This document shows positions 63,226 through 64,000 of a stretch of DNA of 64,000 nucleotides, in pieces. The notes beneath the pieces are model-generated. The model had not been told where the DNA came from. It saw only the letters and a list, made by a program, of their open reading frames with translations, and ran no database searches. The translations under genes were made by a program, and so were the position numbers. Position 1 is the first letter of the stretch. Every line of letters begins with the position of its first letter. This DNA comes from Diphasiastrum complanatum (taxonomy: Eukaryota > Streptophyta > Lycopodiopsida > Lycopodiales > Lycopodiaceae), in NCBI GenBank assembly GCA_029204225.1, contig CM055095.1:65466625-65530624 (forward strand). The letters run 5' to 3'.

Positions 63226-64000
63226 TCATGACGATAGTATCTCGATTGCCTCCAACATCATCCGCAGCCACACTACCTCATTCGCCACTTTCGAGGCTGC
63301 GACATACTCAGCTTCGTAAGAGGATTGAGCTCCCAGGATTTGCTTTTTGCATATCCAGCTGACTGCAGCTCCGCACGCTATTGTACATCCTCCAGTAATG
63401 GACTTGTTGTCATCCTTGCAGCTCGCCCAGCTCGCATCACTGTAGTGATACAGCTCGAATCCTTTCTCCTCATTTCTAGCTCTGTAGGTTAATCCAATAT
63501 TCTGGGTACCCTTCAGATACTGTAGGATTCGTTTGGCCATTTGCCAATGTGCTAGACCAGGATTGGAACTGAATTGGCTCAATGCGTAAACAGAGAAGGC
63601 CAGATCCGGTCTGGTACAAATTGTCAAGTACACCAGACTCTCGATTAAGTTCTGGTAGGGTGTACCTGCCATCTTCTGTTCTTCCTCTTCTGTTTTTGGG
63701 CAATCCTGTTCGTGAGCTTGGCTCCAGCTATCATTGGTGTGGATTTTTCTTTGCAGTCCATCATGTGGTACTGCTTCAACACTTTTCTGGGGTATTCTGA
63801 CTGACTCAAGTGCATTTCGCCATTTGTTCGATCTCTTCTGATTTCCAGCCCAAGGCATTTTGTTGCTTCTCCAAGATCTGTGATTTCGTAGCTTTCAGAA
63901 ATCTAACTCTTCGTGTCTTTGATCAACATCAAGGAATTTCCTATCATCAGCGAATCATCCACGAAAATGGTCTGTATCACAAAATCCTTTCCTACTCTTT
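63226..64000 (-). pseudogene. copia RT end and RNase H fragment (C8), cut by window end
   Basis: On the minus strand from 64000: FVDDSLMIGNS (RT active site VDD), a stop, then ITDLGEATKCLGLEI with a frameshift near 63840. RNase H is open from about 63720: SLVYLTICTRPDLAFSVY, YSDASWASCKDDNKSITGG and SSYEAEYVAASK. It is the same family as C1. It ends abruptly near 63229, so the last part of RNase H and the LTR are absent here. Confidence 0.85.

Noticed and set aside
1-64000. A novel multi-gene host system such as a defence island or biosynthetic cluster
   Set aside because: Only one host gene is present. All other coding sequence belongs to mobile elements or is too decayed to interpret.

Overview
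This window is plant nuclear DNA. It shows a spliced 20-exon gene with GT-AG introns, plant-type Ty1/copia and Ty3/gypsy LTR retrotransposons with the usual tRNA-Met-like primer site (TGGTATCAGAGC), hAT and LINE remnants, MITEs and microsatellites. The repeat load and the 25.8-kb intron suggest a land plant with a large genome, most likely a seed plant. I cannot name the species from sequence alone.

One host gene can be reconstructed: mitochondrial elongation factor G (mEF-G1 type), + strand, 13105-59619. Its 20 exons join in frame without a stop into a 766-residue protein with a mitochondrial-type leader, all GTPase motifs and EF-G domains II-V. Coding sequence is 2.3 kb of a 46.5-kb locus. 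Introns 2 (25.8 kb), 6 (3.8 kb), 14 (7.7 kb) and, to a lesser degree, 17 (1.8 kb) carry recognisable transposon sequence. Intron 8 (2.4 kb) is long, but I recognise nothing in it. The other introns are short. Intron 5 appears to use a GC donor.

Layout. 1-6450: tandem duplication, a deleted copia element joined head-to-head to an inverted copia end, and a degenerate gypsy integrase with unidentified coding debris. 6700-7570: minisatellite of 28/26-bp units. 7669-12463: a complete non-autonomous (LARD-like) LTR element with 5-bp target duplications, PBS and polypurine tract but no proteins. 12464-13104: upstream region of the gene, with (GA)34 and a TATA-like box. 13105-59619: mEF-G. Intron 2 holds a self-nested MITE, a LINE piece, a hAT transposase relic cut by a hAT-type MITE, and a four-level nest of copia elements (C2 inside C3 inside C4a inside a copia integrase relic), three levels being proven by target-site duplications. 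Intron 6 holds a gypsy relic. Intron 14 holds a gypsy relic interrupted by a second C4 copy, which carries an apparently perfect 640-bp inverted repeat. Intron 17 holds a copia RNase H scrap. 59620-64000: 3' flank with another MITE copy, a ~240-bp tandem duplication and the end of a further copia element.

None of the mobile elements encodes an intact polyprotein. The most notable structures are the nested insertion series, the 640-bp palindrome, two C4 copies sharing the same disabling frameshifts, the LARD-like element, and a 342-bp MITE family with 6-bp target duplications present in and beside the same gene.
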